This document shows positions 26,362 through 33,930 of a DNA stretch of 64,000 nucleotides, piece by piece. Source of the stretch: RH-AL1 sp965214415 (GTDB lineage Bacteria > Pseudomonadota > Alphaproteobacteria > Rhizobiales > Beijerinckiaceae); assembly GCA_965214415.1 (NCBI GenBank), contig CBDCBQ010000003.1, positions 2,976,001-3,040,000 of the forward strand, written 5' to 3'. Positions within the stretch are counted from its first letter, which is position 1, and each line of letters begins with the position of its first letter. The position numbers and the translations under genes were made by a program. The notes below the pieces were generated by a model, which was given only the letters and a program-made list of their open reading frames with translations, was not told the DNA's origin and did no database searches.

Positions 26362-26697
26362 TTGCAGAAGCTCTTTCGCATCACGGGGCTCCCGGCGTGT
26401 ATCGTGGCGACCGTTTGCTCCCTGACGACCGCACGGGCCGCTGTTCCAGATCAGGGTCTCGGTGCACGCATCGCCGCGACGTGCGCGGCCTGCCATCGGA
26501 TGGACGGACGCCCCGATGGCATTCCGCCGATCGATGGCCTGGCGACGGGCACGCTCGTGAACATGATGACGATCTTTCGCACCAATTCGCGGGCAAACCC
26601 CGTCATGCGTGCGGTGAGCCTTTCGTTGTCGGACGACGAGACCGCCGCCGTGGCGCTCTATCTCGCGGGCGTCGGGCGGGACGCCGGGCACAAATGA
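26362..26697 (+). CDS. fccA: Flavocytochrome c sulfide dehydrogenase, cytochrome subunit (monoheme)
   Basis: A 111-residue exported cytochrome with a signal peptide (about 1-26) and one heme site (TCAACHRMDGR), followed by the FccA-like stretch IPPIDGLATGTLVNMMTIF and a Met-containing loop (RANPVMRAV). It accepts electrons from the flavoprotein subunit encoded next, whose ATG overlaps its stop as ATGA. Some FccA proteins are diheme; this is the short monoheme type. A TTG at 26362 is the likely start, since no ATG lies before the signal peptide. Confidence 0.8.
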   Translation: MQKLFRITGLPACIVATVCSLTTARAAVPDQGLGARIAATCAACHRMDGRPDGIPPIDGLATGTLVNMMTIFRTNSRANPVMRAVSLSLSDDETAAVALYLAGVGRDAGHK

Positions 26698-27959
26698 CGG
26701 GATGGACCCGTCGCGACGTCGGGCGCGGCGCGGCCGCGCTGGGCCTGACGGTCCTGCCACGAACCGCTCGGGCGGGAAACAAACCTCGGGTGCTGGTGGT
26801 CGGCGGCGGGATCGGCGGCGCGACGGTCGCCAGGTATCTGGCGATCAGCGGACAGCCGCTCGACATCACGCTGATCGAGCCGCAGGCCCGCTACACGACC
26901 TGTTGCTTCAGCAACCTCTATCTGGCCGGCGCGCGGTCCTTCGAATCTTTGACGCACGGCTACGAGGCGCTCGCGGCGCGATACGGGATCGCGGTGCTCC
27001 GCGACACGGCCGTGGCCATGGATCCCGTCGGCAAACGCGTGAGGCTGGCCAGCGGCAGAACGCTGGCCTACGACCGTCTCGTCGTATCGCCTGGAATCGC
27101 GTTCCGAGACGGTGCCATCGAGGGGTATGACGAGGCCGCTCGCGCGCTCATGCCGCACGCCTGGATCGCCGGACCGCAGACCGAGCTGCTGCGGGGGCAA
27201 CTCGAAGCCATGAAGGATGGCGGCGTCTTCCTGATCGTCGCGCCGCCAAACCCGTATCGCTGCCCGGCCGCCCCCTATGAGCGCGCGTCGCTTGCCGCCT
27301 ATTATTTGAAGCAGTTCAAGCCGCGTAGCAAAGTGCTGATCCTCGATGCCAAGGAGACGTTCAAGCTGCGCGACCTCTTCGAGAATGGTTGGGCACGGCA
27401 CTATCCGGGCATGATCGAATGGCTTCCCCTCGGTGCCACGGGCGGACTCAAGTCGGTCGATGCGAAGGCACGAACCATCACAACGAAGACTTCGACTTTC
27501 ACTTGGGATGTCGCCAACGTGATCCCGCCGCAGCGCGCGGGCGACATCGTGCGTGTGAGCGGGCTGACCGATGCCACGGGCTGGTGCCCGGTCGATCCGG
27601 CGACGTTCGGATCGACGCTCGCGGACGGTGTCCACGTCATCGGCGATGCGGCGGATGTTGGAAGCATGCCGAAGTCCGCCTTCTGCGCGAACAGCCAGGC
27701 GAAGGCCTGCGCGCTCGCCATCGTCGCCGACCTCACCGGCGCCGAACGCGGGGCCCCTCGCCTGCTCGGCGCGAGCTTCGCCCTTATCGCAGGGGACGAC
27801 GCCGTGAGCGAGGCGATGTCCTTCGAGGTCGCTCAAGGCAAGGTGGTCGCCGGCAAGAGCTTCGCCAGCCGGGTCGACGATGATCGCGAGACGCGTCGTC
27901 GAACGGTGCGCGACGCCTATGGCTGGTATGACGCCTTTACGCACGACGTATTTGGCTGA
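26694..27959 (+). CDS. fccB: Flavocytochrome c sulfide dehydrogenase, flavoprotein subunit
   Basis: A 421-residue FAD enzyme oxidising sulfide in the periplasm and passing electrons to FccA. The N-terminus has a twin-arginine-like signal (TRRDVGRGAAALGLTVLP). A dinucleotide-binding loop (VLVVGGGIGGATVARYL) follows at about 33. TTCCFSNLYLAG holds the Cys that in the family binds FAD covalently, and NPYRCPAAPYE and ATGWCPVDPATFG carry the redox cysteine pair. FAD-contact region HVIGDAADVGSMPKSAF is intact. It overlaps fccA by four bases. It is the last gene of the operon and ends before a palindromic repeat. Confidence 0.9.
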   Translation: MTGWTRRDVGRGAAALGLTVLPRTARAGNKPRVLVVGGGIGGATVARYLAISGQPLDITLIEPQARYTTCCFSNLYLAGARSFESLTHGYEALAARYGIAVLRDTAVAMDPVGKRVRLASGRTLAYDRLVVSPGIAFRDGAIEGYDEAARALMPHAWIAGPQTELLRGQLEAMKDGGVFLIVAPPNPYRCPAAPYERASLAAYYLKQFKPRSKVLILDAKETFKLRDLFENGWARHYPGMIEWLPLGATGGLKSVDAKARTITTKTSTFTWDVANVIPPQRAGDIVRVSGLTDATGWCPVDPATFGSTLADGVHVIGDAADVGSMPKSAFCANSQAKACALAIVADLTGAERGAPRLLGASFALIAGDDAVSEAMSFEVAQGKVVAGKSFASRVDDDRETRRRTVRDAYGWYDAFTHDVFG

Positions 27960-27994
27960 ACGGAGGTCGCCGAGACTGTCTGTTGACACACCAT

Positions 27995-28101
27995 CGTCAT
28001 TTCGGGGCGCCGACGGCGAACCCGGAACCGAGGAGGCACATAGAGTCGTCGCGCGCCGCACTAGGTTCCGGGTTCTCGCTACGCGGGCCCCGGAATGACA
28101 G
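27995..28101. repeat. Palindromic intergenic repeat between converging operons
   Basis: An imperfect inverted repeat of about 107 bases. The left arm starts CGTCATTTCGGGGC and contains GAACCCGGAACC. The right arm has GGTTCCGGGTTCTCGC and ends GGCCCCGGAATGACAG. Elements with these ends are, to my knowledge, dispersed in genomes of Bradyrhizobium relatives. Located between the stops of fccB and the convergent cytochrome gene, its hairpin could terminate transcription in both directions. Confidence 0.7.
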
Positions 28102-28116
28102 ATCAAGACCTGTCGT

Positions 28117-28572
28117 TCAGTACTTGCCGGGCGTCGTCACGGAGCCGGAATTCGACCACGAGATATACGCCTCAAGGTCTTTCATGGCATCCGATTCCGG
28201 ATCGATCGCCTCGCCCTGCATCGGCTTTTCGATGCACCAATTGACCATGTCGCGCAGGGTCGAGAATTTGCCGGTTTGCGCCTGGAATTTCGGGAAGTTC
28301 TGCGGATGCGTGTCGGCCGCGTAGGGGTGGCACATCGCGCAGGCCATCCCGGTGCCGGAGAGGTTCACACCCATCTCCTTTGCGGTCGCGGCATCGCCAT
28401 GGAACAGCAGGTCACCCCGTTTGACCTCCGACATGAAGGCATCCTGGTAGGACTTCAATTGTTCGGCGGTGACGGGATCCTTGTGCGCGCGCGCAGGGCC
28501 GGCGGCGAAGACGACCGCCCCGAGCACGGAGGCGAGCGACAAGGCGGCGGCGAATTTCGCGGAAGCTTTCAT
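28117..28572 (-). CDS. Exported monoheme cytochrome c, SoxA-like
   Basis: A 151-residue protein with a clear signal peptide (1-29, ending PARA) and one heme site, GTGMACAMCHPYAADTHPQ. The downstream stretch LRDMVNWCIEKPMQG and the end MKDLEAYISW resemble the C-terminal heme domain of SoxA and related thiosulfate-handling cytochromes, where the conserved Cys can be functional. ATG 28572 has GGGAGGA eight bases upstream. It is the last gene of a minus-strand operon behind the metallophosphoesterase. An electron acceptor role in periplasmic sulfur chemistry is inferred. Confidence 0.75.
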   Translation of the reverse strand: MKASAKFAAALSLASVLGAVVFAAGPARAHKDPVTAEQLKSYQDAFMSEVKRGDLLFHGDAATAKEMGVNLSGTGMACAMCHPYAADTHPQNFPKFQAQTGKFSTLRDMVNWCIEKPMQGEAIDPESDAMKDLEAYISWSNSGSVTTPGKY

Positions 28573-28585
28573 GGCCGGTCCTCCC

Positions 28586-29716
28586 TCAATACGGGCCGAG
28601 CTGATCGGCCATGCGCGGCTGCAAGACCTCGGCGTTGCTGAGCGACGAGTCGCTCGGCGACTGCACGAAGACCTGTTTGCGGCCCCACATGATGTACTCG
28701 GCCTCGATCTTGTCCTGGTTCATCTTGAGCGTGCCCCAGCCGACGCCGTCGTACATGTCGCCGGGATCGACGCGGATCATCGGCTTCGTCAGCTTCGGCA
28801 CGCCCTCGGGCGCGTACGGCCAAGGCCAGGAGGTCGCCAGCATGCCGATCGATCGCATGCTGCCGATCTCGTTGTAGAGCACCTGGTGGACGTGGCCGTG
28901 GATGTTGGTGACGTTCTTGAACGGCGCCAGCGCGGCCTGCACCTCGCGCCAGTCGCGCACCCAGAAATTCCACGGCGGATAATACTCGTAGAGCGGGTTG
29001 TGGCTGAAGATGACGATCGGGCGCGCCTTGTCCCAGTCGGACAGCGTCTTCTCCACCCAATCGAGCTGATCGCGTCCGACACCGGCCCAGGGCCCGGCGA
29101 CGGACCCATCGAGGTCCGCCATGTGGTCCATGCGCTCCTCGGCGCTCATGCGCCGCGCCGTCCAATAATCCGGGCCGCGGCTGACCGTGTCGAGTCCGAT
29201 GAAGCGGACGCCCTTGTGATCGAATGTCCAGTTGGGCTTGCCGAACAACTGGCCCCACTTCTGGCCCATGTCGAGGTACCAGTCGTGCTCGCCGGGAATG
29301 AAGTGCTTTGGAATCTTGACCTCGTTGAGGATGTTGACGCCGAGTTCGAGTTCCTCGGCCTTGCCGAGCTGCGCGATGTCGCCGCCGAAGATCAGGAAGT
29401 CGGCTGGCGGGCTCATCGCCTGCACGTCCTTCGCCGCGCGCGTCAGCTTGTCGACGAAGCGCGTATTGACCGACTTCGGATAGAGGTGCGTGTCGGAGAT
29501 CCACGCAAACTTAAACGGCTCCTCGGACGCGAAGGCGACGTCGACCGTGTTGATGAGCGGCCACCAACCGAAGGTCTGGCCGACGGTCGCGGCACCGAAC
29601 AGGCAGGACTTGTGGAAGAAGGTCCGCCGCGTGAGCTTGAGGTTTGCATCCGGACTAATCCCCGGCTGCTGGAGGGCAGCCGCGATTTCACGGCGTTCGC
29701 GCTCGAGGTCGGACAT
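28586..29716 (-). CDS. Tat-exported calcineurin-like metallophosphoesterase
   Basis: A 376-residue protein. The N-terminal TRRTFFHKSCLFGAA (about 29-43) is a twin-arginine signal, so the folded metalloenzyme is exported. Metal ligands appear in order: WISDTHLY, FGGDIAQL, PGEHDWYLD, IFSHNPLYEYYPP and NIHGHVHQV, the complete dimetal site of the calcineurin superfamily. The substrate is unknown. Pairing with a SoxA-like cytochrome and a cupredoxin-like protein suggests a role in periplasmic redox metabolism rather than phosphate scavenging. ATG 29716 is preceded by GGAGGA. Confidence 0.83.
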   Translation of the reverse strand: MSDLERERREIAAALQQPGISPDANLKLTRRTFFHKSCLFGAATVGQTFGWWPLINTVDVAFASEEPFKFAWISDTHLYPKSVNTRFVDKLTRAAKDVQAMSPPADFLIFGGDIAQLGKAEELELGVNILNEVKIPKHFIPGEHDWYLDMGQKWGQLFGKPNWTFDHKGVRFIGLDTVSRGPDYWTARRMSAEERMDHMADLDGSVAGPWAGVGRDQLDWVEKTLSDWDKARPIVIFSHNPLYEYYPPWNFWVRDWREVQAALAPFKNVTNIHGHVHQVLYNEIGSMRSIGMLATSWPWPYAPEGVPKLTKPMIRVDPGDMYDGVGWGTLKMNQDKIEAEYIMWGRKQVFVQSPSDSSLSNAEVLQPRMADQLGPY

Positions 29717-29777
29717 TGGCTGGCTTCCTCCGTTGTTTTGTTTCGTTTGTTCGCTCTTCGTTGCGTCGGCGGCGCGG

Positions 29778-30521
29778 CTACATCGCCCCCGCCTTCTTCT
29801 TCAGATCGATGGCCAGGGTCGTCGTCTTACCAGCCTCGACCGTCACCTTCTGCGGATTGGGACCGGTGAAGGACTGGACCGTCACGAGATCGTAGTCGCC
29901 GGGCGGCACGTCGGTGATCTTGAATGTTCCGTCGGCGCCGGTGATTGCGTAGTAGGGATTGTCGCGAACGTAGACCCAGCCCTCCATCCAACCGTGCGCG
30001 TCGCAATCGACGCGGACGGTGCCCGCGCGCGGCAGATCGCTCGGGATGTCCTGGCCCTGGTTCGGCAGCGCCGTGTTGAAGGCCGTGCGCCGGCCGTAAT
30101 AGCCGTGCGTGTTGTGCAGCACGGGGTCCTTGTTGACGACATCGAGCGGGCCGGCGGCGATGACCTGCACCTCGGGAACGAAGCGGCAGTGCACGTTGTC
30201 GAGTTCGGGCTTTTTCCCCGCGGCTGGCCACGCCTTGCCCTTCGCGACACTGACGAGATAGACCACGGCGTCTTCGACGGCCTTGTCGGCGCCGACCTTG
30301 ATCAGGGAATCCTCGCGCGGGCCGCCGCAGGTCTCGACGTCCTTGGTGGGGATGACTTTGCGCGTGCCGACGACGCCGGCGTAGGTGATCTTGCCCTCGA
30401 TCGTGCCGCCGCCCGTCACCGCCCCGACCTCGTAGGCCTGCCCTCGCCCTTGGAGCGCAACGGACACTCCCAAGGAGAGCGCCGCAACCAATGCAGCCTT
30501 CGAGAAATGCAACATTGTCAT
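29778..30521 (-). CDS. Exported cupredoxin-like/carboxypeptidase-regulatory-like protein
   Basis: About 247 residues with a signal peptide (KAALVAALSLGVSVALQG). The middle part holds candidate metal ligands in PVLHNTHGYYGRRTAFNTAL and VDCDAHGWMEGW, a His...Cys-x-x-His arrangement like cupredoxins. The C-terminus (ITGADGTFKITDVPPGDYDL) is a carboxypeptidase-regulatory-like beta sandwich. It probably binds copper or another protein in the periplasm. First gene of a minus-strand operon with the metallophosphoesterase and cytochrome, driven by element copy B 64 bases upstream. ATG 30521 or 30515 fits the signal peptide; the frame extends further upstream but without sense. Confidence 0.75.
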   Translation of the reverse strand: MTMLHFSKAALVAALSLGVSVALQGRGQAYEVGAVTGGGTIEGKITYAGVVGTRKVIPTKDVETCGGPREDSLIKVGADKAVEDAVVYLVSVAKGKAWPAAGKKPELDNVHCRFVPEVQVIAAGPLDVVNKDPVLHNTHGYYGRRTAFNTALPNQGQDIPSDLPRAGTVRVDCDAHGWMEGWVYVRDNPYYAITGADGTFKITDVPPGDYDLVTVQSFTGPNPQKVTVEAGKTTTLAIDLKKKAGAM

Positions 30522-30584
30522 CTGACAGAGCTCGATCGTTCGTCCGCGCATTGGATTAAAGATGATGAACACGAATCGGGAGCT

Positions 30585-30630
30585 GCTCAAAACTAGAACT
30601 TCTTATGATCGCCATCAGCAAACTTGTTAG
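30585..30630 (-). promoter_or_regulatory. Conserved 46-bp upstream element, copy B
   Basis: Read on the minus strand this matches copy A (22814-22859) at 38 of 46 positions, keeping AAGTTTGCTGAT and ATAAGAAGTTCTA exactly. It ends 64 bases upstream of the cupredoxin-like gene start and reads towards it. The SCO gene lies on the other side. Identical block spacing argues for one regulator or sigma factor controlling both operons. Confidence 0.65.
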
Positions 30631-30726
30631 GCAGATTGCGAAAAAGAATGACAGATAAGCTGCATCGTCTGGTCGGTTCGGGTCTGGCTCGACGCGTCGC
30701 AATCGCAATTCGTAGGGCACCCGCCA

Positions 30727-31389
30727 TTGGACCTCGCGACAAAGCGTGGCCTACCGACAGGCTGGCGAATGAGACGAGTTTCGCGCTGGTCCGCGTCCGG
30801 GATGATCCGATCCTTCGGCGTTGCCCTCTTGCTCGCGATAGCGACCGCGCCCGCGGCGGCGGTCACTGTGGGCGGCCCGTTCACATTGGTGACGCCGGAC
30901 GGCAAGACAGTTACCGATCAAACATTCCGCGGCGCGTGGCTGCTTGTCTATTTCGGCTACACGTCCTGTCCGGAAAGCTGTCCGACGGCACTCGTCTCGA
31001 TCGCCAAGGTGCTCGCGGACCTGGGCCCACAGGCCGCACGAATCCACGCGATCTTCATCACGATCGATCCGCTTCACGACACCATGGATCGCATGGGCGA
31101 GTACACTGGCTCCTTCGACCCGCGCATCCTGGGGCTCTCAGGCACGCCTCGACAGATCGACGACGTCTCGAAAGCCTACGGCGTGTATGTCGATCAGGTC
31201 TCGGACCCGCGGTCCAAAGACGTCCGCATCGATCACAGCACCTATATTTATTTGATGAACCCGTCCGGTGCGTTCGTCCGGGCGTTCGTTCCCAGCTGGT
31301 CGAGCGAGAAGATGGCATCCGCGGTGCGCGGCGCGATCGCCCGAGGCCTTGCGTCGAATTTGGCCAGCAGCTCGAGCTTACCCAGATAG
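30727..31389 (+). CDS. SCO1/SenC family copper chaperone
   Basis: About 220 residues as the longest frame. A hydrophobic segment (IRSFGVALLLAIATAPAAA) forms a signal or anchor. The thioredoxin-like core has the copper-binding CPESCP motif in YFGYTSCPESCPTAL and the distal His in RIDHSTYIYLMNP, both needed for copper delivery to cytochrome oxidase Cu-A sites or for thiol-disulfide exchange. It is divergent from the cupredoxin-like operon. ATGs at 30769 and 30802 are more natural starts than 30727; no strong ribosome-binding site decides. It converges with oxyR, leaving 11 bases. Confidence 0.85.
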   Translation: MDLATKRGLPTGWRMRRVSRWSASGMIRSFGVALLLAIATAPAAAVTVGGPFTLVTPDGKTVTDQTFRGAWLLVYFGYTSCPESCPTALVSIAKVLADLGPQAARIHAIFITIDPLHDTMDRMGEYTGSFDPRILGLSGTPRQIDDVSKAYGVYVDQVSDPRSKDVRIDHSTYIYLMNPSGAFVRAFVPSWSSEKMASAVRGAIARGLASNLASSSSLPR

Positions 31390-31400
31390 CTGATCGATGA

Positions 31401-32318
31401 TCATGCGTTGCACATCGCGCGCGTGCGCCTCGGCATGCGCGTCGTATCCATCACCACCTCGCCGAACGCGAGGTAATCGGATCGGCATGACGAGGTCCGC
31501 CGCCACATGAGCCCGACGTCGCGTCGTGGCTGCGGCTCCGCAAATCTCAAAAGCTTGACCCGATCGTCGCGCACCTCGACATCGGTCGCGATCTCTGGAA
31601 GGAGGGTCACCCCGTGTCCGTTGGCCACCATCTGGATGATGGTCGCGAGACTCGTCGCAAAGAAGCTCGGCCCGTCGTCGCGAACCTCGGCGCAATAATC
31701 CAAGGCCTGCTCGCTGAGGCAGTGGCCTTCCTCCAGAAGAATGAGATTGCGCTGCTTCACGTCGGCGGGCGTGGCGCGCGCGGTTTCAGGCAACGGATCG
31801 TCGGCGGGGAGAGCCAGCAAAAACCGATCCTCGAACAATCGGAGGGTTTCCATGTCGGCTTTCTCGACCGGAAGGCTGAGCAGCAGCAAATCCAAATTGC
31901 CGCGGCCGAGTTCGCTCACCAGTGTCTTGGTTTGCATCTCGACAAGGCTCAGCCGGAGACCGGGAAACCGTCGTTTCAGCTCGGGGACGATGCGCGGGAG
32001 GAGATATGGCGCCAGCGTCGGTATGATGCCGAGCCTCAGCGGGCCGCACAGATCGTTGCTGTCGTGGTGGGCGAATTCGATGAGATCGCGAGCATTGCCC
32101 AAGATCCCGGCGGCACGCTCGGCGATCGCGACCCCGCGCCCGGTCAGGATGGCTTCGCCCCTACACCGTTCGAAGAGGCCGCCGCCGAGGCATTCCTCGA
32201 GCTCCTGGATCTGCATCGACAGCGCGGGCTGGCTGATCGAGCATTCCTCGGCCGCTCGCCCGAAGTGCCGATGCCGGGCCAGCGCGTCGAGATAGCGGAG
32301 CTGGCGAAGCGTCAACAT
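31401..32318 (-). CDS. oxyR: OxyR-type LysR family regulator
   Basis: A 305-residue LysR regulator. The helix-turn-helix lies at about 3-62 (LRQLRYLDALARHRHFGRAA, SQPALSMQIQELEE). The effector domain contains LEEGHCLSEQALDYC, the two redox cysteines eight residues apart that form the peroxide-sensing disulfide of OxyR. It would therefore activate oxidative-stress genes; no catalase or peroxidase gene adjoins. The C-terminus extends about ten residues beyond the usual length. It may regulate the neighbouring redox island, but this is only suggested by position. Confidence 0.85.
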   Translation of the reverse strand: MLTLRQLRYLDALARHRHFGRAAEECSISQPALSMQIQELEECLGGGLFERCRGEAILTGRGVAIAERAAGILGNARDLIEFAHHDSNDLCGPLRLGIIPTLAPYLLPRIVPELKRRFPGLRLSLVEMQTKTLVSELGRGNLDLLLLSLPVEKADMETLRLFEDRFLLALPADDPLPETARATPADVKQRNLILLEEGHCLSEQALDYCAEVRDDGPSFFATSLATIIQMVANGHGVTLLPEIATDVEVRDDRVKLLRFAEPQPRRDVGLMWRRTSSCRSDYLAFGEVVMDTTRMPRRTRAMCNA

Positions 32319-32640
32319 GCTTTTGCGGCATCGGAGTGGGCGCGAACGGCCTGTACGCCTTGACCCGCGTGTCGGCGGCGTGCTTCGCGCATGTCCAATC
32401 CCCCCACGCCCGATGCGAGCTAAGCGCCCGCTTTTTCATTATTGAAGACCAATATATAGGCATAGAATGCTTCGATCGCCATCGTCCAAAGGTATGGCGA
32501 GAGAAGACTAGCTGGCAGGCTCGACGAGATCGCCACGCTGGGCCGCGCATGGGGGCGCCGGCTTCGATCTTCGGCACGTCGATCTTGACGCCACCCCAAC
32601 ACCACCGCATCGTCGAACCGACCAGGGGGGAGTTAACGAG
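32319..32640. other. Intergenic stretch without a supported gene
   Basis: This 322-base divergent interval between oxyR and the exported small protein has AT-rich patches (around 32430-32470, TTTTTCATTATTGAAGACC) that may include promoters. Open frames on both strands do not look like proteins. No OxyR site was identified with confidence. Confidence 0.4.
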
Positions 32641-33126
32641 ATGACCGTCAGGTTGGGTACGGGTTGGGGCGCGTTCGCGGCGGCGCTTGTCGTTTGCCTC
32701 GGCGGTGTCTGTCTCGGCGGTGTCTGTCTCGGCGGCGCTTCTGCCTTCGCGCGCCCGCTAACCCCGGCGGAGGAGCGGAACGCGCCCTATTCCGGCATCA
32801 TCCCGCCGTGCTCCGACACCTCGTCGCTGGCCGAGATCCAGTCGCGCTTCTCCCAGCGCGAGTCGGAATATTGGCATTCGGGGCTCGAGATCGCCGGCTT
32901 CGAGGATGTCCGCGAAATCGGCTTCCGCTCGAACGGGCTCGACTACATTCCGCGCCGCTACTGCCAGGCGCGTGTCGTGATGAGCAACCAGCAGATCCGC
33001 ACCGTCGACTATTCGATCGTCGAGGCTGGCGGCAGCATCGGCTACACGGATGCCGTCGTATGGTGCGTCGTCGGGCTCGATCGCGAGAATGGCTTCTCGC
33101 CGGCCTGCAAGATGGCGCGACCCTGA
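32641..33126 (+). CDS. Exported hypothetical protein with repeats in its signal peptide
   Basis: A 161-residue protein. The signal peptide contains three tandem copies of a five-residue unit (CLGGV, CLGGV, CLGGA), encoded by 15-base direct repeats at about 32699-32743. The mature part has Tyr- and Cys-containing stretches (IPPCSDTSSLAEIQSRFSQR, YIPRRYCQARVVM, WCVVGLDRENGFSPACK) and probably forms two disulfides. I do not recognise a named family. RNase T2 starts two bases after its stop, so the two are likely co-transcribed. Confidence 0.72.
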   Translation: MTVRLGTGWGAFAAALVVCLGGVCLGGVCLGGASAFARPLTPAEERNAPYSGIIPPCSDTSSLAEIQSRFSQRESEYWHSGLEIAGFEDVREIGFRSNGLDYIPRRYCQARVVMSNQQIRTVDYSIVEAGGSIGYTDAVVWCVVGLDRENGFSPACKMARP

Positions 33127-33128
33127 CC

Positions 33129-33899
33129 ATGCGCGCGGCGGTCGCACGGCTGCTGGCGGCAACGGTCGCGCTCGGCGGCGTCACGCCCGTCCGCGCGCTG
33201 TGCATCCTCGACAATTGCGCCGACCAGCGCCCGCCCGCGGCCGACCAGCGGCAGAGCGCGACCGCCAGGGAGACCGTCAGCGACCGTCCGTTTCGCCGCA
33301 ACGGCTCCGGCCCGCGCGGCGCGAGCCGCCCCGGCGATTTCGATTTCTACGTCCTCTCGCTGTCCTGGTCGCCGGGCTTCTGCGCGACCGGCGGCGACGA
33401 GAAGGGCCGCGACCAGTGCCGCACCGGCTCCGACATCGGCTTCACCGTGCACGGCCTGTGGCCGCAATACGCGCACGGCTACCCGTCCGATTGCGACGGC
33501 ACCCGCTCGCCCCCGCGCGCGGCGCTGGCCGAGACCGACGGCGTCTACCCCGACGAGGGGCTCGCCCGCTACGAGTGGCGCAAGCATGGCACCTGCTCCG
33601 GGCTGAGCCCGAACGACTATTTCGCCGCCGCGAAGCAGGCCCGCGACACGATCACGATCCCGCCCGGCTTCAAGGATCCGCACCGCGACCAGTCGCTCGC
33701 GCCCGCCGACGTCGTGCGCGCCTTCACCGATGCCAACCCGCGCCTGCGGCCGGGCATGCTCGCCGCCGTCTGCGAGCACGGCACGCTCGACGAGGTGCGA
33801 TTCTGCCTCACCAAGGACCTGCGCGACTTCTACGTCTGCCCCGAGGTCGTCCGCGAGGGCTGCCGGAGCGGGACGATGGACGTGCCGCCGGTGCGCTGA
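33129..33899 (+). CDS. Ribonuclease T2
   Basis: A 256-residue secreted RNase of the T2 family, cleaving RNA through a 2',3'-cyclic intermediate. A signal peptide (1-23) precedes an Arg/Ser-rich linker. The catalytic motifs are intact: GFTVHGLWPQYAHG (CAS I, first His) and YEWRKHGTCSGLSP (CAS II, Glu, Lys, His). Several cysteines fit the family disulfides. The start ATG at 33129 lies just after the upstream stop. It is likely periplasmic or extracellular and used for RNA scavenging. Confidence 0.92.
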   Translation: MRAAVARLLAATVALGGVTPVRALCILDNCADQRPPAADQRQSATARETVSDRPFRRNGSGPRGASRPGDFDFYVLSLSWSPGFCATGGDEKGRDQCRTGSDIGFTVHGLWPQYAHGYPSDCDGTRSPPRAALAETDGVYPDEGLARYEWRKHGTCSGLSPNDYFAAAKQARDTITIPPGFKDPHRDQSLAPADVVRAFTDANPRLRPGMLAAVCEHGTLDEVRFCLTKDLRDFYVCPEVVREGCRSGTMDVPPVR

Positions 33900-33930
33900 G
33901 CCCGCGCCGCGGCGCGGGGACGATCTCCGA

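Noticed and set aside
32161..32610. A 149-codon minus-strand frame upstream of oxyR
   Set aside because: It overlaps the oxyR helix-turn-helix region in another frame and has no protein-like conservation signs.
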